From the NCBI GenBank assembly GCA_947579665.1, contig CANPUZ010000046.1, positions 806,001-870,000 on the forward strand: DNA of 64,000 bases, given 5' to 3'. This DNA is from Sympetrum striolatum (taxonomy: Eukaryota > Arthropoda > Insecta > Odonata > Libellulidae). A model generated the notes under the pieces. It had not been told where the DNA came from. It did no database searches and saw only the letters and a program-made list of their open reading frames with translations. The position numbers and the translations under genes are program-made. Positions 23,725 to 37,700 of this stretch are shown here, piece after piece; position 1 is the first letter of the stretch; every line of letters starts with the position of its first letter.

Positions 23725-24349
23725 AGACTAGTAATAGCTTTCCAACGTCCTTCAATTCATTTCAGATTTTCAAACATCGTTTTCGTTTTCGTTGCTTTCA
23801 CTTTCGAGGGTTCAGTAAAACAAGTAGGCTCATGCTAACAATGCCAAAAGACCAGCAATAGCTTCCGAATGGCCTTCAATTCTTCGCTTTTCTTCAAGTT
23901 CAAGGCGAACTCATCGTTTGCTTCGTTGAGAACTATGTGTTTGTTTTCTTACGAGCATTTACCGCCTTGTCTGGGAAAAAGACACAATCACAATCAATGG
24001 ATACTAAAATAGAATATATTTTTTAGATTACCACTAGCTTCAAATAATATTATAATTTTTGCACATTCCTGACACTCGATTTATATCCAATTAAATAAAA
24101 TATACATCGAGTGATACTAAATCTCGTATTTTTTTAGCTGCAATGACGAGAGACGTAATCTTCATGATAAGACATTTAATAAAATCGAGCGATCACTTCC
24201 TGCAATAATATCTTCACCCGTTTGTTATTCTTAAAACTGTATTTGTTACATAATTATCTATTTGTATGACAAAAGATATACTCATTGAGTGATTAACTGA
24301 ATTTGAATAAATCTAATTTGATGATTTTCAGGGAATTATCATTCTCAAA

Positions 24350-25350
24350 TCTAGTCGAATTAAATAACTATCCTCCTCATAAAATTTCTTGGTTTCTAAA
24401 CTGAATATTTCTGCTCCAATTAAAAGATAAAACTGCATTAATTATCCGTAGATTAACACCATGGCAAAGAGAATTTCATTAATTCTTCCATAATTTCCAA
24501 CTAAATTTCCTTCTATTTCTACGTTTTAAAACAAACGTATGTCTAAGATGGTCAGTATTGTTCTTAGGCGTTATAACTTATTTAGGAGTTTGGCGTTTTA
24601 TAAATTGAATGTCCGATTCAGCAAATCAGAACCCCATTGATTCAAAATTATATATTATATATTGCGATTAATTTGAGCGAACTCAATAACGATAGAACTT
24701 CGAATTTCTTAGATCAACTTAAAGATGGCATACCGTTCCACCATCGTTCATTCTTCTTTGTAACTCATGAGTTTACTTAAGTTTTTCTAAATCTATTAAC
24801 CAATCATTTGTTACAGTTCACCTACTTATTGATGCTGCATTGTTAGAAATTACTTGCGAATATTTATAATAGCAAACGCAACCTTTTCGCGTTGATGTAC
24901 CACAGATAGTCAGTCTACATTACACTTTCATTCAATATATCTCTCTACATTTGTCCAATAAAAATTGCGTTTTCGTGTATTTAAATCGAATCTGAACCAC
25001 AGACCGGAGTTATGAACTGTGGCATCGTATAACCAAGGCAACAAACCAGCCGAACTTGTTTATTTAAAGGACATTTTAACATTGGTTTATCAAAGCCAGT
25101 GTTTGGTGACTCAACTGTCTTTTTGTTAGTATTTGCTTTTCATTACAATCTCGCAATACCTTTATGTACTGATTAAAAAAAATTAATGGTATTTATAGAT
25201 ATTCTTGCATAAGCATTAGGCATAATGTTACTAACCTCGACTTTTATATCTGCAGTCGATTGATCTCCAGAACAGTTGGTAAAGATCATATCTTAGTATT
25301 ACTAATTTAGAATGTGATTAAACTATACTAAAGAAAGAGGTATTTCCATT
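24350..25350. other. ~1 kb right-arm-only segment, no gene
   Basis: The left arm continues directly from about 13,190 to 13,245 across this point. The segment is AT-rich and I recognise no transposon ends or coding frame. Confidence 0.5.
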
Positions 25351-25554
25351 TATTACATTACGGTGGATTCTTTTTGCATCCTGAAGGCTGTTATTTTATA
25401 GCAAAAATTATTGAGAAACACGAGGCAATTAAAATATAAATGCCGTTCTCTCTAATTTAAATCGCTGAATCCGCAGTCAGTAAATATATTTGAGCCCAAT
25501 CGTTCTATAGATCAATAGAGATTTGAGACGTACGTATAATAATAACATTCAATT

Positions 25555-25612
25555 TAATTCTGGGAATTGCCAAGTGTTGCCCATTCTCCTTATATACGTC
25601 ACGTGTTCAAAG
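25555..25612 (-). promoter_or_regulatory. Candidate TATA promoter, right-arm partner
   Basis: CCTTATATACGTCACGTG at 25,588-25,605 is the exact complement of the left-arm CACGTGACGTATATAAGG. Transcription from it would run on the minus strand, also toward the centre. The start region has diverged from the left copy. Confidence 0.3.
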
Positions 25613-25924
25613 AACTGAACTGAAACTTCAAAGAACGAAACTGAAATATTGATGCACTTAAATCCAATTTATTAGTGTTTTCGGGCAAAATCATTAAATA
25701 CGATTTCTACCTCGGCTTAACTTCATTAAAGGCAACTTAGTGATTCCACTTATCCCGGCTCTGAATTACACTTTGTCATAAATTAATGATCTTTAATTAT
25801 TAACTCAAATAATTTGAACATAATTCCATTAAACCGACACAGATTAAGGATGTGCAAATGAATCCATAGTCACTTGTGAGTCATCTCAATGTTTTAGAGT
25901 GTTACTTCCCAGTAGTATATCCAT

Positions 25925-26156
25925 CGTACCAATTACCCCCGGACGAATACACTGGGCGCCGGTGAATTCGTACGCGGTGAATTGACGTTGCACTACTGTT
26001 ATTCTCGTCTATAGTCTTATGTTAATCTACAGGCCCTGATTATTGCTTAATGTTATAAATAAATTAACCTGGGGGTGGGTTGTGTGGTAGTACAACATCA
26101 GCGCGGGGGATCAATTCCCCGCGTACGAATTCCCCCGGACCAATTCACCGGGCGCC
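25925..26156. mobile_element. Foldback MITE, right-arm copy
   Basis: Mirror copy of 12,364-12,636 with the same GGCGCC/GGTGAATTGGTCC ends, GAATTCGTACGCGG words and GCGCGGGGGATCAATT. It carries its own internal changes and indels, and dates the element to before the arm duplication. Confidence 0.7.
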
Positions 26157-26299
26157 ATTTCATAGGTTTACTGTGTTCATCAAAGGCAATTTCATCCTAA
26201 ATAATGCAGAGATTTACTAATTCTATCGTTGGACTGCATTCCACTGACATTTTTACGCATTCTATCACTTACAAATGTGAACCAGAACTTTTTAAGTGT

Positions 26300-27420
26300 T
26301 TGATCGAGTCTGCTATTCGTTCTATGGCGATATCTCACATGTTAAATGAGAATTTACATCTCTTTTATGAACAGAAAGGAAGAGGATCTTACTATAATAC
26401 TTAATAAATATTAGAAAGAAGTTGTCAGGACAACGATAAATCTATTCCATTTGCATACCCCAAGGTCCCGGGTTCGAATCCCGGCTGAGTCGGATTTTTC
26501 CGATTCAGGGAATGGTCGTGTGTGTTCGTTGTTGCTGTTGCCTCGGTGAAGCACCTCCTGAAAAGTTCAGTAGAGCTTAGGGGGACTTCACCGGTGAAGG
26601 GCAACAGCAGGTAAGCAATTAAAAAAAAAAAAAAAAAAAATATCCTCAATCCAGAAGAAGCAGTTAGATTATAATTGCGCATTCCTCTTTCTTTAAGACA
26701 TACAATTTCCTTCTCTCAGCAGTAATTAACTATTATTAATGGATCAACACAAACGGCTTCTCCGTCGTGGAAACCAATATCAATATTCCCGATTCGATCT
26801 TTGTTTTTTTCGTGGAGAAAATTGTGCATTTCATTAACAATATTCTTCATAAATTTAAATAGACAATTTGGAAGGAATAAGACGATGTTAGATGATAAAA
26901 GGTATTGAATAGCACTTTCAATAAAGTAGAAGAAAAGATAATCGTTATTGTCATTAACACTAGGTATTCAGATCTGTGTACAGTGTTTATTTGTATGTTC
27001 GCTTTCAGAACCAAAAGCTTACGAAAGAAAAATCCATGTCTGAAGGATTTATTCTTTTAGTAAATTTCGAATCACAATCACATAAAATAAAACATTCTTC
27101 AAAACTAGATCGTTTCCTTTTCAGTTTGGCAAGAATTTGGAAGAAAATTTCAATCTATAAATCTTTAAAGCAATCAGAAACTAGGAAGTTCATGTTCGAT
27201 TAAATTCCAGCACTGGTCACTTTTTTTAATGAATCAATCTGACTGAGTTACACCGATGTTTGTCTGATTACTTTGATGGATTATCAATTCTTGATGAATT
27301 TAAGAACAGTCCGTAGGTTTTTCTGCTGTTTTACTAGATTGCTTCTGTTGCATTTACAATTTGTTTCATCTTCATAATTCCTTAACCTCTGGTGAAACAC
27401 ATAAAATTGCATCGTTTTTT
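26300..27420. other. ~1.1 kb right-arm-only segment containing a SINE
   Basis: The left arm shows only about 130 bp between the corresponding flanks (12,110-12,250). Apart from the SINE at 26,425-26,640 no feature is recognised. The 75-residue frame at 26,976-27,203 resembles nothing known to me. Confidence 0.5.
26425..26640 (+). mobile_element. tRNA-derived SINE with poly(A) tail
   Basis: A perfect T arm, CCGGG-TTCGAAT-CCCGG (26,468-26,484), includes the B box GGTTCGAATCC. It is followed by a ~130-bp unrelated body (GTGTGTGTTCGTTG, GGGCAACAGCAGG) and a run of 20 A at 26,621-26,640. The A box and 5' tRNA half are not convincing, so the 5' end is probably truncated or diverged. The left arm lacks it, so it inserted after the duplication. 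Confidence 0.7.
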
Positions 27421-28774
27421 GCATTATAAATACGTTTTATTTGTAAGTTCCCAATTCATTGCTTTTTTATGTGGCGATTAACATTTGAATGACCCGTCAT
27501 ACTGTCATCAGAACCATCGGCTCTTCACCGGGAGTTAATCTCAATGGAGGCAATGGACATCGGTGGAAAGCATCGTAAAACCATCGGTGAATAAAAAGAA
27601 CGGTTTGATTCATCTAAAAAAGTCCCCCTCGAACCTTAGATTAGTTTTATTTCAGCTTCTTCGGCGAGAATTTTTGTTCATTGCCTGGGAAAGCATTTCA
27701 AAGAGAAATACAATCAATTCTACATTTTCCAACGTCATTTCAGAATATGTTAAGCTACTTAATTCGCTTCCTGTTGAGTAAATTTAAACTTTTATATGCG
27801 TACCCTGTGATCTTTCTTTCGGTATGTGGTTCTTGATTCCCGCATCAGTTACCTTGGATTGGTGTGATATACAAGAATTCAAGTTACGAAATTTTTTATC
27901 TAATTTTTAACGTTTGTTATCCATTCTCTTATACAAAATTCCTTATCCATAAATTTATAATCCTTATTTAACCAATCAGAACGAAAGTCATTAAAATCCT
28001 TATGTATAAAATAAACATTAGCAATAATTCTGAGGGCTTATTAAATACTGCCGATAAAGTTTAATTGCATTTACACAATATTCAGATGATGGTGTGAGTT
28101 TAATACAAAGTTTATGCAGTTAATCAAAGTTACTGGTTTAACACCTGACAAGTAATTGAATTTCGATTTTTATCATTTGTTTATTTTCCTCTTATGTCAG
28201 AACCATCATTATGTCTTTCCTAGAGCCCTCGATTAAAATTTTTCTTCTCTAACTTATCGTTTAGAAGTGTTGATGAGTACAGATTTTGTTTTAACATCGA
28301 AGTGGGTCACCGTTATGTAACTTCATAGATGTACTTTAATGCGATATTTTTCTATATCACTAGGAATTGTATTTTTAAAATATTCTCTTCCTGGTATTAC
28401 TATATTATCCAATACACGATTAATTATTTAGGTATTTCTATTCTTTCCAGTTTTAAATTGCGAACTTTCACAAATGTCGATAAGTCTTTGCCGTATGACT
28501 TCACAAATGCGAATGAAAACCGTCAACAGAAGAGGCTCCAGGGACATCAGTAGGCCAGATCACAGAAATAAGTTAAAGACTATACTTTCATATTTTGCAA
28601 GATATTATTTATTTTTATTTCATCATCTTATTTTATATCGAAGAATTACATACCTATATATTTCAAATTAAAGAAGAAATTTCTGACTGTGCTTTCATAA
28701 TTTTAATACATAGATTTGGTTTATTAAAGCAATTATAATTAAACTTAACAGCTTTTAACACTAACATTCAAAAC

Positions 28775-31700
28775 GATAGCTAGTGTTTTTTAATATTTTG
28801 TTCTCTATAAGTTTTTCTCATTATTTTGATTATTTTGATCCTCCAGACTCCTGATATGTTTACAATGCATCATCAGGGTGAGAGAATAGACCATAGAAGC
28901 TGCTGAGGACACACTCTTCAATGTTGGTCTTACCATTCCAATAATTATACTGATATTAATATACTATTATCCAATATATAAAAATTATGTTCAGAAGCGA
29001 GTATTTTGTTAATATTTTGTTCTCTATTCGTTTTTTTTCTCATTATCTTGATTATTTTGTTCCTCCAGACTCCTGATATGATTACAATGCTACATCTGGA
29101 TGAAGGATGATAACATTAGAGATGCGGAGGACACTCACTTCATTCTTGGTCATCCCATTCATATAAGTATGCTAATATAATTATGCTATTATCCAATCTA
29201 CCTAAATTATGTTCAGTAGTTAGTATTTTCTTAATATTCTGTTCTCTATTAGTTTTTCTTTCTCATTATCTTGATTATTTTGTTCTTCCAGACTGCTGAT
29301 ATGATTACATTGCTACATCTGGATGAAGGATGATAACATTAGAGATGCGGAGGACACTCACTTCATTGTTGGTCATCCCATTCATATAAGAATGCTAATA
29401 TAATTATACTATTATCCAATCTACATAAATTATGTTCAGAAGTTAGTATTTTCTTAATATTCTGTTCTCTATAAGTATTTTTTTTCATTATCTTGATTAT
29501 TTTGTTCTTCCAGACTGCTGATATGATTACAATGCTACATCTGGATGAAGGATGATAATATTAGAGATGCGGAGGACACTCACTTCATTCTTGGTCATCC
29601 CATTCATATAAGTATGCTAATATAATTATGCTATTATCCAATCTACGTAAATTATGTTCAGTAGTTAGTATTTTCTTAATATTCTGTTTCTATTTGTTTT
29701 TTTTCTCATTATCTTGATTATTCTGTTCCTCCAGACTGCTGATATGATTAATATGCTACATCTGGATAAAGGATGATAACATTTGAGATGCAGAGGACAC
29801 TCACTTCATTGTTGGTCATCCCATTCATATAAGTATGCTAATATAATTATGCTATTATCCAATCAATGTAAATAATGTTCAGTAGTTAGTATTTTCTTAA
29901 TATTCTGTTCTCAATTAGTTTTTTTCCTCATTATCTTATTAATTTGTTCCTCCAGACTGCTGATATGATTAGAATGCTTAATCTGGAAGAAGGATGATAA
30001 AAATAGAGAAGAGGAGGACACTCAATTCATTGTTGGTCATCCCAATCATATAAGTATGCTAATATAATTATACTATTATCCAATCTATGTAAATAATGTT
30101 CAGTAGTTAGTATTTTCTTAATATTCTGTTCTCATTAGTTTTTTTCCTCATTATCTTGATTATTTTGTTCTACCAGACTGCTGATATGATTAGAATGCTT
30201 AAACTGGAAGAAGAATGATAACAATAGAGAAGAGGAGGACAATCACTTCATTGTTGGTCATCCCATTCAAATAAGTATGCTAATATATTAAACTATTCTC
30301 CAATCTATGTAAATAATGTTCAGTAGTTAGTATTTTCTTAATATTATGTTCTCTATTAGTTCTTTTCCTCATTATCTTATTAATTTGTTCCTCCAGACTG
30401 CTGATATCATTAGAATGCTTAATCTGGAAGAAGGATGATAACAATAGAGAAGAGGAGAACACTCACTTCATTGTTGGTCATCCCATTCATATAAGTATGC
30501 TAATATATTAAACTATTATCCAATCTATGTAAATAATGTTCAGTAGTTAGTATTTTCTTAATATTATGTTCTCTATTAGCTCTTTTCCTCATTATCTTAT
30601 TAATTTGTTCCTCCAGACTGCTGATATGATTAGAATGCTTAATCTGGAAGAAGGATGATAACAATAGAGAAGAGGAGGACGCTCAATTCATTGTTGGTCA
30701 TCCCAATCATATAAGTATGCTAATATAATTATACTATTATCCAATCTATGTAAATAATGTTCAGTAGTTAGTATTTTCTTAATATTCTGTTCTCATTAGT
30801 TTTTTTCCTCAATATCTTGATTATTTTGTACTACCAGACTGCTGATATGATTAGAATGCTTAATCTGGAAGAAGAATGATAACAATAGAGAAGAGGAGAA
30901 CAATCAATTCATTGTTGGTCATCCCATTCATATAAGTATGCTAATATATTAAACTATTATCCAATCTATGTAAATAATGTTCAGTAGTTAGTATTTTCTT
31001 AATATTATGTTCTCTATTAGTTCTTTTCCTCATTATCTTATTAATTTGTTCCTCCAGACTGCTGATATGATTAGAATGCTTAATCTGGAAGAAGGATGAT
31101 AACAATAGAGAAGAGGAGGACAATCACTTCATTGTTGGTCATCCCATTCATATAAGTATGCTAATATATTAAACTATTATCCAATCCATGTAAATAATGT
31201 TCAATAGTTAGTATTTTCTTAATATTCTGTTCTCATTAGTTTTTTTCCTCATTATCTTGATTATTTTGTTCTACCAGAATGCTGATATGATTAGAATGCT
31301 TAATCTGGAAGAAGAATGATAACAATAGAGAACAGGAGGACAATCACTTCATTGTTGGTCATCCCATTCATATAAGTATGCTAATATATTAAACTATTAT
31401 CCAATCTATGTAAACAATGTTCAAGAGTTAGTATTTTCTTAATATTATGTTCTCTATTAGTTCTTTTCCTCATTATCTTATTAATTTGTTCCTCCAGACT
31501 GCTGATATGATTAGAATGCTTAATCTGTAAGAAGGATGATAACAATAGAGAATAGGAGGACACTCACTTCATTGTTGGTCATCCCAATCATATAAGTATG
31601 CTAATATAACTATCCTATTATCCAATCTATTAAAATAATGTTCAGTAGTTAGTATTTTCTTAATATTCTGTTCTCTATTAGTTTTTTTCCTCATTATCTT

Positions 31701-34700
31701 ATTAATTTGTTCCTCCAGACTGCTGATATGATTAGAATGCTTAATCTGTAAGAAGGATGATAACAATAGAGAAGAGGAGGACACTCACTTCATTGTTGGT
31801 CATCCCATTCATATAAGTATGCTAATATAATTATACTATTATCCAATCTATGTAAATAATGTTCAATAGTTAGTATTTTCTTAATATTCTGTTCTCTATT
31901 AGTTTTTTTCCTCATTATCTTATTAATTTGTTCCTCCAGACTGCTGATATGATTAGAATGCTTAATCTGGAAGAAGAATGTAAACAATAGAGAAGAGGAG
32001 GACAATCACTTCATTGTTGGTCAACCCATTCATATAAGTATGCTAATATATTAAACTATTATCCAATCTATGTAAATAATGTTCAGTAGTTAGTATTTTC
32101 TTAATATTCTGTTCTCTATTAGTTTTTTTCCTCATTATTTTACTAATTTGTTCCTCCAGACTGCTGATATGATTAGAATGCTTAATCTGGAAGAAGAATG
32201 ATAACAATAGAGAAGAGGAGAACAATCACTTCATTGTTGGTCATCCCATTCATATAAGTATGCTAATATATTAAACTATTATCCAATCTATGTAAATAAT
32301 GTTCAGTAGTTAGTATTTTCTTAATATTATGTTCTCTATTAGTTTTATTCCTCATTATCTTATTAATTTGTTCCTCCAGACTGCTGATATGATTAGAATG
32401 CTTAATCTGGAAGATGGATGATAACAATAGAGAAGATGAGGACAATCACTTCATTGTTGGTCATCCCATTCATATAAGTATGCTAATATATTAAACTATT
32501 ATCCAATCTATGTAAATAATGTTCAGTAGTTAGTATTTTCTTAATATTCTGTTCTCTATTAGTTCTTTTCCTCATATCTTATTAATTTGTTCCTCCAGAC
32601 TACTGATATGATTAGAATGCTTAATCTGGAAGAAGAATGATAACAATAGAGAAGAGGAGGACAATCACTTCATTGTTGGTCATCCCATTCATATAAGTAT
32701 GCTAATATAATTATACTATTATCCAATCTATGTAAATAATGTTCAGTAGTTAGTATTTTCTTAATATTATGTTCTCTATTAGTTTTTTTCCTCATTATCT
32801 TGATTATTTTATTCTTCCAGACTGCTGATACGATTAGAATGCTTGATCTGGAAGAAGGATGATAACAATAGAGAAGAGGAGGACATTCACTTCATTGTTG
32901 GTCATCCCATTCATATAAGTATGCTAATATATTAAACTATTATCCAATCTATGTAAATAATGTTCAGTAGTTAGTATTTCCTTAATATTCTGTCCTCTAT
33001 TAGTTTTTTTCCTCATTATCTTATTAATTTGTTCTTCCAGACTGCTGATATGATTAGAATGCTTAATCTGGAAGAAGGATGATAACAATAGAGAAGAGGA
33101 GGACAATCACTTTATTGTTGGTCATCCCATTCATATAAGTATGCTAATATATTAAACTATTATCCAATCTATGTAAATAATGTTCAGTAGTTAGTATTTT
33201 CTTAATATTCTGTTCTCATTAGTTTTTTTCCTCATTATCTTGATTATTTTGTTCTACCAGACTGCTGATATGATTAGAATGCTTAATCTGGAAGAAGAAT
33301 GATAACAATAGAGAAGAGGAGGACACTCACTTCATTGTTGGTCATCCCATCCATATAAGTATGCTAATATATTAAACTATTATCTAATCTATGTAAATAA
33401 TGTTCAGTAGTTAGTATTTTCTTAATATTCTGTTCTCTATTAGTTTTTTTCCTCATTATCTTATTAATTTATTCCTCCAGACTGCTGATATGATTAGAAT
33501 GCTTAATCTGGAAGAAGAATGTAAACAATAGAGAAGAGGAGGACAATCACTTCATTGTTGGTCATCCCATTCATATAAGTATGCTAATATAATTATACTA
33601 TTATCCAATCTATGTAAATAATGTACAGTAGTTAGTATTTTCTTAATATTCTGTTCTCTATTAGTTTTTTTCCTCATTATCTTATTAATTTGTTCCTCCA
33701 GACTGCTGATATGATTAGAATGCTTAATATGGAAGAAGGATGATAACAATAGAGAAGAGGAGGACACTCACTTCATTGTTGGTCATCCCAATCATATAAG
33801 TATGCTAATATAACTATACTATTATCCAATCTATGTAAATATTGTTCAGTAGTTAGTATTTTCTTAATATTCTGTTCTCATTAGTTTTTTTCCTAATTAT
33901 CTTGATTATATTGTTCTACCAGACTACTTATATGATTAGAATGCTTAATCTAGAAGAAGGATGATAACAATAGAGAAGAGGAGGACATTCACTTCATTGT
34001 TGGTCATCCCATTCATATAAGTATGCTCATTATCTTATTAATTTGTTCTTCAAGACTGCTGATATGATTAGAATGCTTAATCTGGAGGAAGGATGATAAC
34101 AATAGAGAAGAGGAGGACACTCATTTCATTGTTGGTCACCCCATTCATATAAGTATGCTAATATAATTATACTATTATCCAATCTATGTAAATAATGTTC
34201 AGTAGTTAGTATTTTCTTAATATTATGTTCTCTATTAGTTTTTTTTCCTCATTATCTTATTAATTTGTTCTTCCAGGCTGCTGATATGATTAGAATGCTT
34301 GATCTGGAAGAAGGATGATAACAATAGAGAAGAGGAGGACACTCACTTCATTGTTGGTCATCCCATCCATATAAGTATGCTAATATATTAAACTATTATC
34401 TAATCTATCTAAATAATGTTGTGTAGTTAGTATTTTCTTAATATTCTGTTCTCTATTAGTTTTTTTCCTCATTATCTTATGAATTTGTTCCTCCAGACTG
34501 CTGATATGATTAGAATGCTTAATCTGGAAGAAGAATGTAAACAATAGAGAAGAGGAGGACAATCACTTCATTGATGGTCATCCCATTCATATAAGTATGC
34601 TAATATAATTATACTATTATCCAATCTATGTAAATAATGTACAGTAGTTAGTATTTTCTTAATATTCTGTTCTCTATTAGTTTTTTTCCTCATTATCTTA

Positions 34701-37700
34701 TTAATTTGTTCCTCCAGACTGCTGATATGATTAGAATGCTTAATATGGAAGAAGGATGATAACAATAGAGAAGAGGAGGACACTCACTTCATTGTTGGTC
34801 ATCCCAATCATATAAGTATGCTAATATAACTATACTAATATCCAATCTATGTAATTATTGTTCAGTAGTTAGTATTTTCTTAATATTCTGTTCTCATTAG
34901 TTTTTTTCCTAATTATCTTGATTATTTTGTTCTACCAGACTACTTATATGATTAGAATGCTTAATCTAGAAGAAGGATGATAACAATAGAGAAGAGGAGG
35001 ACACTCACTTCATTGTTGGTCATCCCATTCATATAAGTATGCTAATATAATTATACTATTATCCAATCTATGTAAATAATGTTCAGTAGTTAGTATTTTC
35101 TTAATATTATGTTCTCTATTAGTTGTTTTCCTCATTATCTTATTAATTTGTTCTTCCAGACTGCTGATATGATTAGAATGCTTAATCTGGAAGAAGGATG
35201 ATAAAAAATAGAGAAGAGGAGGACAATCACTTCATTGTTGGTCATCCCATTCATATAAGTATGCTAATATATTAAACTATTATCCAATCTATGTAAATAA
35301 TGTTCAGTAGTTAGTATTTTCTTAATATTATGTTCTCTATTAGTTCTTTTCCTCATTTTCTTATTAATTTGTTCCTCCAGACTACTGATATGATTAGAAT
35401 ACTTAATCTGGAAGAAGGATGATAACAATAGAGAAGAGGAGGACAATCACTTCATTGTTGGTCATCCCAGTCATATAAGTATGCTAATATAATTATACTA
35501 TTATCCAATCTATGTAAATAATGTTCAGTAGTTAGTATTTTCTTAATATTCTGTTCCCTATTAGTTTTTTTCCTCATTATCTTATTAATTTGTTCCTCCA
35601 GACTGCTGATATGATTAGAATGCTTAATCTGGAAGAAGGATGATAACAATAGAGAAGAGGAGGACAATCACTTCATTGTTGGTCATCCCATTCATATAAG
35701 TATGCTAATATATTTATACTATTATCCAATCTATTTAAATAATGTTCAGTAGTTAGTATTTTCTTAATATTTTGTTCTCATTAGTTTTTTTCCTCATTAT
35801 CTTGATTATTTTGTTCTACCAGACTGCTGATATGATTAGAATGCTTAATCTGGAAGAAGAATGATAACAATAGAGAAGAGGAGGACAATCACTTCATTGT
35901 TGGTCATCCCATTCATATAAGTATGCTAATATATTAAACTATTATCCAATCTATGTAAATAATGTTCAATAGTTAGTATTTTCTTAATATTATGTTCTCT
36001 ATTAGTTCTTTTCCTCATTATCTTATTAATTTGTTCCTCCAGACTGCTGATATGATTAGAATGCTAAATCTGGAAGAAGGATGATAACAATAGAGAAGAG
36101 GAGGACACTCACTTCATTGTTGGTCATCCCATTCATATAAGTATGCTAATATATTAAACTATTATCCAATCTATGTAAATAATGTTCAGTAGTTACTATT
36201 TTCTTAATATTATGTTCTCTATTAGTTCTTTTCCTAATTATCTTATTAATTTGTTCCTCCAGACTGCTGATATGATTAGAATGCTTAATCTGGAAGAAGG
36301 ATGATAACAATAGAGAAGAGGAGGACACTCAATTCATTGTTGGTCATCCCAATCATATAAGTATAATAATATAATTATACTATTATCCAATCTATGTAAA
36401 TAATGTTCAGTAGTTAGTATTTTCTTAATATTCTGTTCTCATTAGTTTTTTTCCTCATTATCTTGATTATTTTGTTCTACCAGACTGCTGATATGATTAG
36501 AATGCTTAATCTGGAAGAAGAATGATAACAATAGAGAACAGGAGGACAATCACTTCATTGTTGGTCATCCCATTCATTTAAGTATGCTAATATATTAAAC
36601 TATTATCCAATCTATGTAAACAATGTTCAAGAGTTAGTATTTTCTTAATATTATGTTCTCTATTAGTTCTTTTCCTCATTATCTTATTAATTTGTTCCTC
36701 CAGACTGCTGATATGATTTGAATGCTTTATCTGGAAGAAGAATGATAACAATAGAGAAGAGGAGGACAATCACTTCATTGTTGGTCATCCCATTCATATA
36801 AGTATGCTAACATAATTAAACTATTATCCAATCTATGTAAATAATGTTCAATAGTTAGTAATTTCTTAATATTATGTTCTCTATTAGTTTTTTCCACATT
36901 ATCTTATTAATTTGTTCTTCCAGACTGCTGATACGATTAGAATGCTTGATCTGGAAGAAGGATGATAACAATAGAGAAGAGGAGGACACTCACTTCATTG
37001 TTGGTCATCTCATTCATATAAGTATGCTTATATATTAAACTATTATCCAATCTATGTAAATAATGTTCAGTAGTTAGTATTTTCTTAATATTATGTTCTC
37101 TATTAGTTTTTTTTCCTCATTATCTTATTAATTTGTCTTCCAGGCTGCTGATATGATTAGAATGCTTAATCTGGAAGAAAGATGATAACAATAGAGAAGA
37201 GGAGGACACTCACTTCATTGTTGGTCATCCCATTTAAATAAGTATGCTAACATAATTATACTATTATCCAATCTATGTAAATAATGTTCAGTAGTTAGTA
37301 TTTTCTTAATATTATGTTCTCTATTAGTTCTTTTCCTCATTATCTTATTAATTTGTTCCTCCAGACTGCTGATATCATTAGAATGCTTAATCTGGAAGAA
37401 GGATGATAACAATAGAGAAGAGGAGGACACTCACTTCATTGTTGGTCATCCCATTCAAATAGGTATGCTAACATAATTATACTATTATCCAATCTATGTA
37501 AATAATGTTCAGTAGTTAGTATTTTCTTAATATTATGTTCTCTATTAGTTTTTTTCCTCATTATCTTATTAATTTGTTCTTCCAGACTGCTGATATGATT
37601 AGAATGCTTAATCTGGAAGAAGGATGATAACAATAGAGAAGAGGAGGACACTCACTTCATTGTTGGTCATCCCATTCATATAAGTATGCTAATATAATTA

